From an uncultured Planctomycetales bacterium (GTDB taxonomy: Bacteria > Planctomycetota > Planctomycetia > Isosphaerales > Isosphaeraceae): DNA of 36,379 bases. Shown here in pieces: positions 36,259-36,379 of the stretch (the stretch's first letter is position 1; every line of letters begins with the position of its first letter). The translations under genes and the position numbers were made by a program. Under the pieces are notes generated by a model. It did no database searches, had not been told where the DNA came from, and saw nothing but the letters and a program-made list of their open reading frames with translations. The stretch is taken from assembly GCA_937907525.1 (NCBI GenBank), contig CALCIB010000250.1, positions 1-36,379 on the forward strand, read 5' to 3'.

Positions 36259-36379
36259 CTCGTCGAGTTCGATTTGGTTTTCGCGTCTCTCGGCCCCGTG
36301 GAAGGCGCGAGGGTCCAGGCCGTTCGTTCCGTCCCCTCTCCCGCCGGGCTGACGACCCGACACTTATCGGATCCCGCAT

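Overview
The window looks like a chromosomal segment of a high-GC planctomycete, most likely of the Isosphaeraceae. This rests on uniform high GC with GC-ending codons, a CxPSR sulfatase, a DUF4838 protein, large secreted glycoside-hydrolase-like proteins, and three exported paralogs that begin with an 'LExRxVLSA'-type tag that I associate with planctomycete exported proteins. No tRNA, rRNA, CRISPR array or intact transposase gene was found. The assignment is by recognition only, with no database search.

Left part (1-17257, mostly minus strand). A small BON-domain protein, a hypothetical protein and a methyltransferase precede a chemosensory locus of the Wsp type. Transcribed leftward, wspC (CheR-TPR), wspD (CheW with a Cys-rich head) and wspE (CheA with two Hpt domains and a receiver) overlap by 4 nt each. 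Their partners wspA (receptor) and wspB (CheW) lie about 5.5 kb away on the same strand, behind a periplasmic amide/urea-type binding protein. Between wspB and wspC sits unrelated cargo: an ammonium transporter, hypothetical genes, a VapC/Phd toxin-antitoxin pair and a frameshifted gene with a Shedu-like tail. No wspF or wspR homolog is visible. A second toxin-antitoxin pair (AbrB-like antitoxin and Doc) lies just beyond, divergent from the binding-protein operon.

Middle part (17258-23125). A J-domain protein is divergent from a secreted DUF4838 protein. A strong terminator hairpin separates the latter from three convergent tandem paralogs on the minus strand. These encode exported proteins built from a ~108-residue repeat (two, two and one copies) that I do not recognise. 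A sigma-54-like promoter precedes the last of them.

Right part (23126-36379). Two divergent paralogous membrane GTPases of equal length (618 aa) flank a large secreted clan-A glycoside hydrolase with an inserted carbohydrate-binding domain. A ~177-nt structured repeat lies immediately upstream of each GTPase, in direct orientation; a third copy, inverted, lies at the left end of the window. Two small membrane proteins follow the second GTPase. A secreted sulfatase is divergent from lon, which has an unusual charged insert before its Walker A motif and ends at a hairpin terminator.

The least explained items are the 177-nt element with compensatory stem changes, the GTPase pair it precedes, the split Wsp system with a binding-protein input and freshly duplicated Hpt domain, and the tandem exported repeat-protein family.
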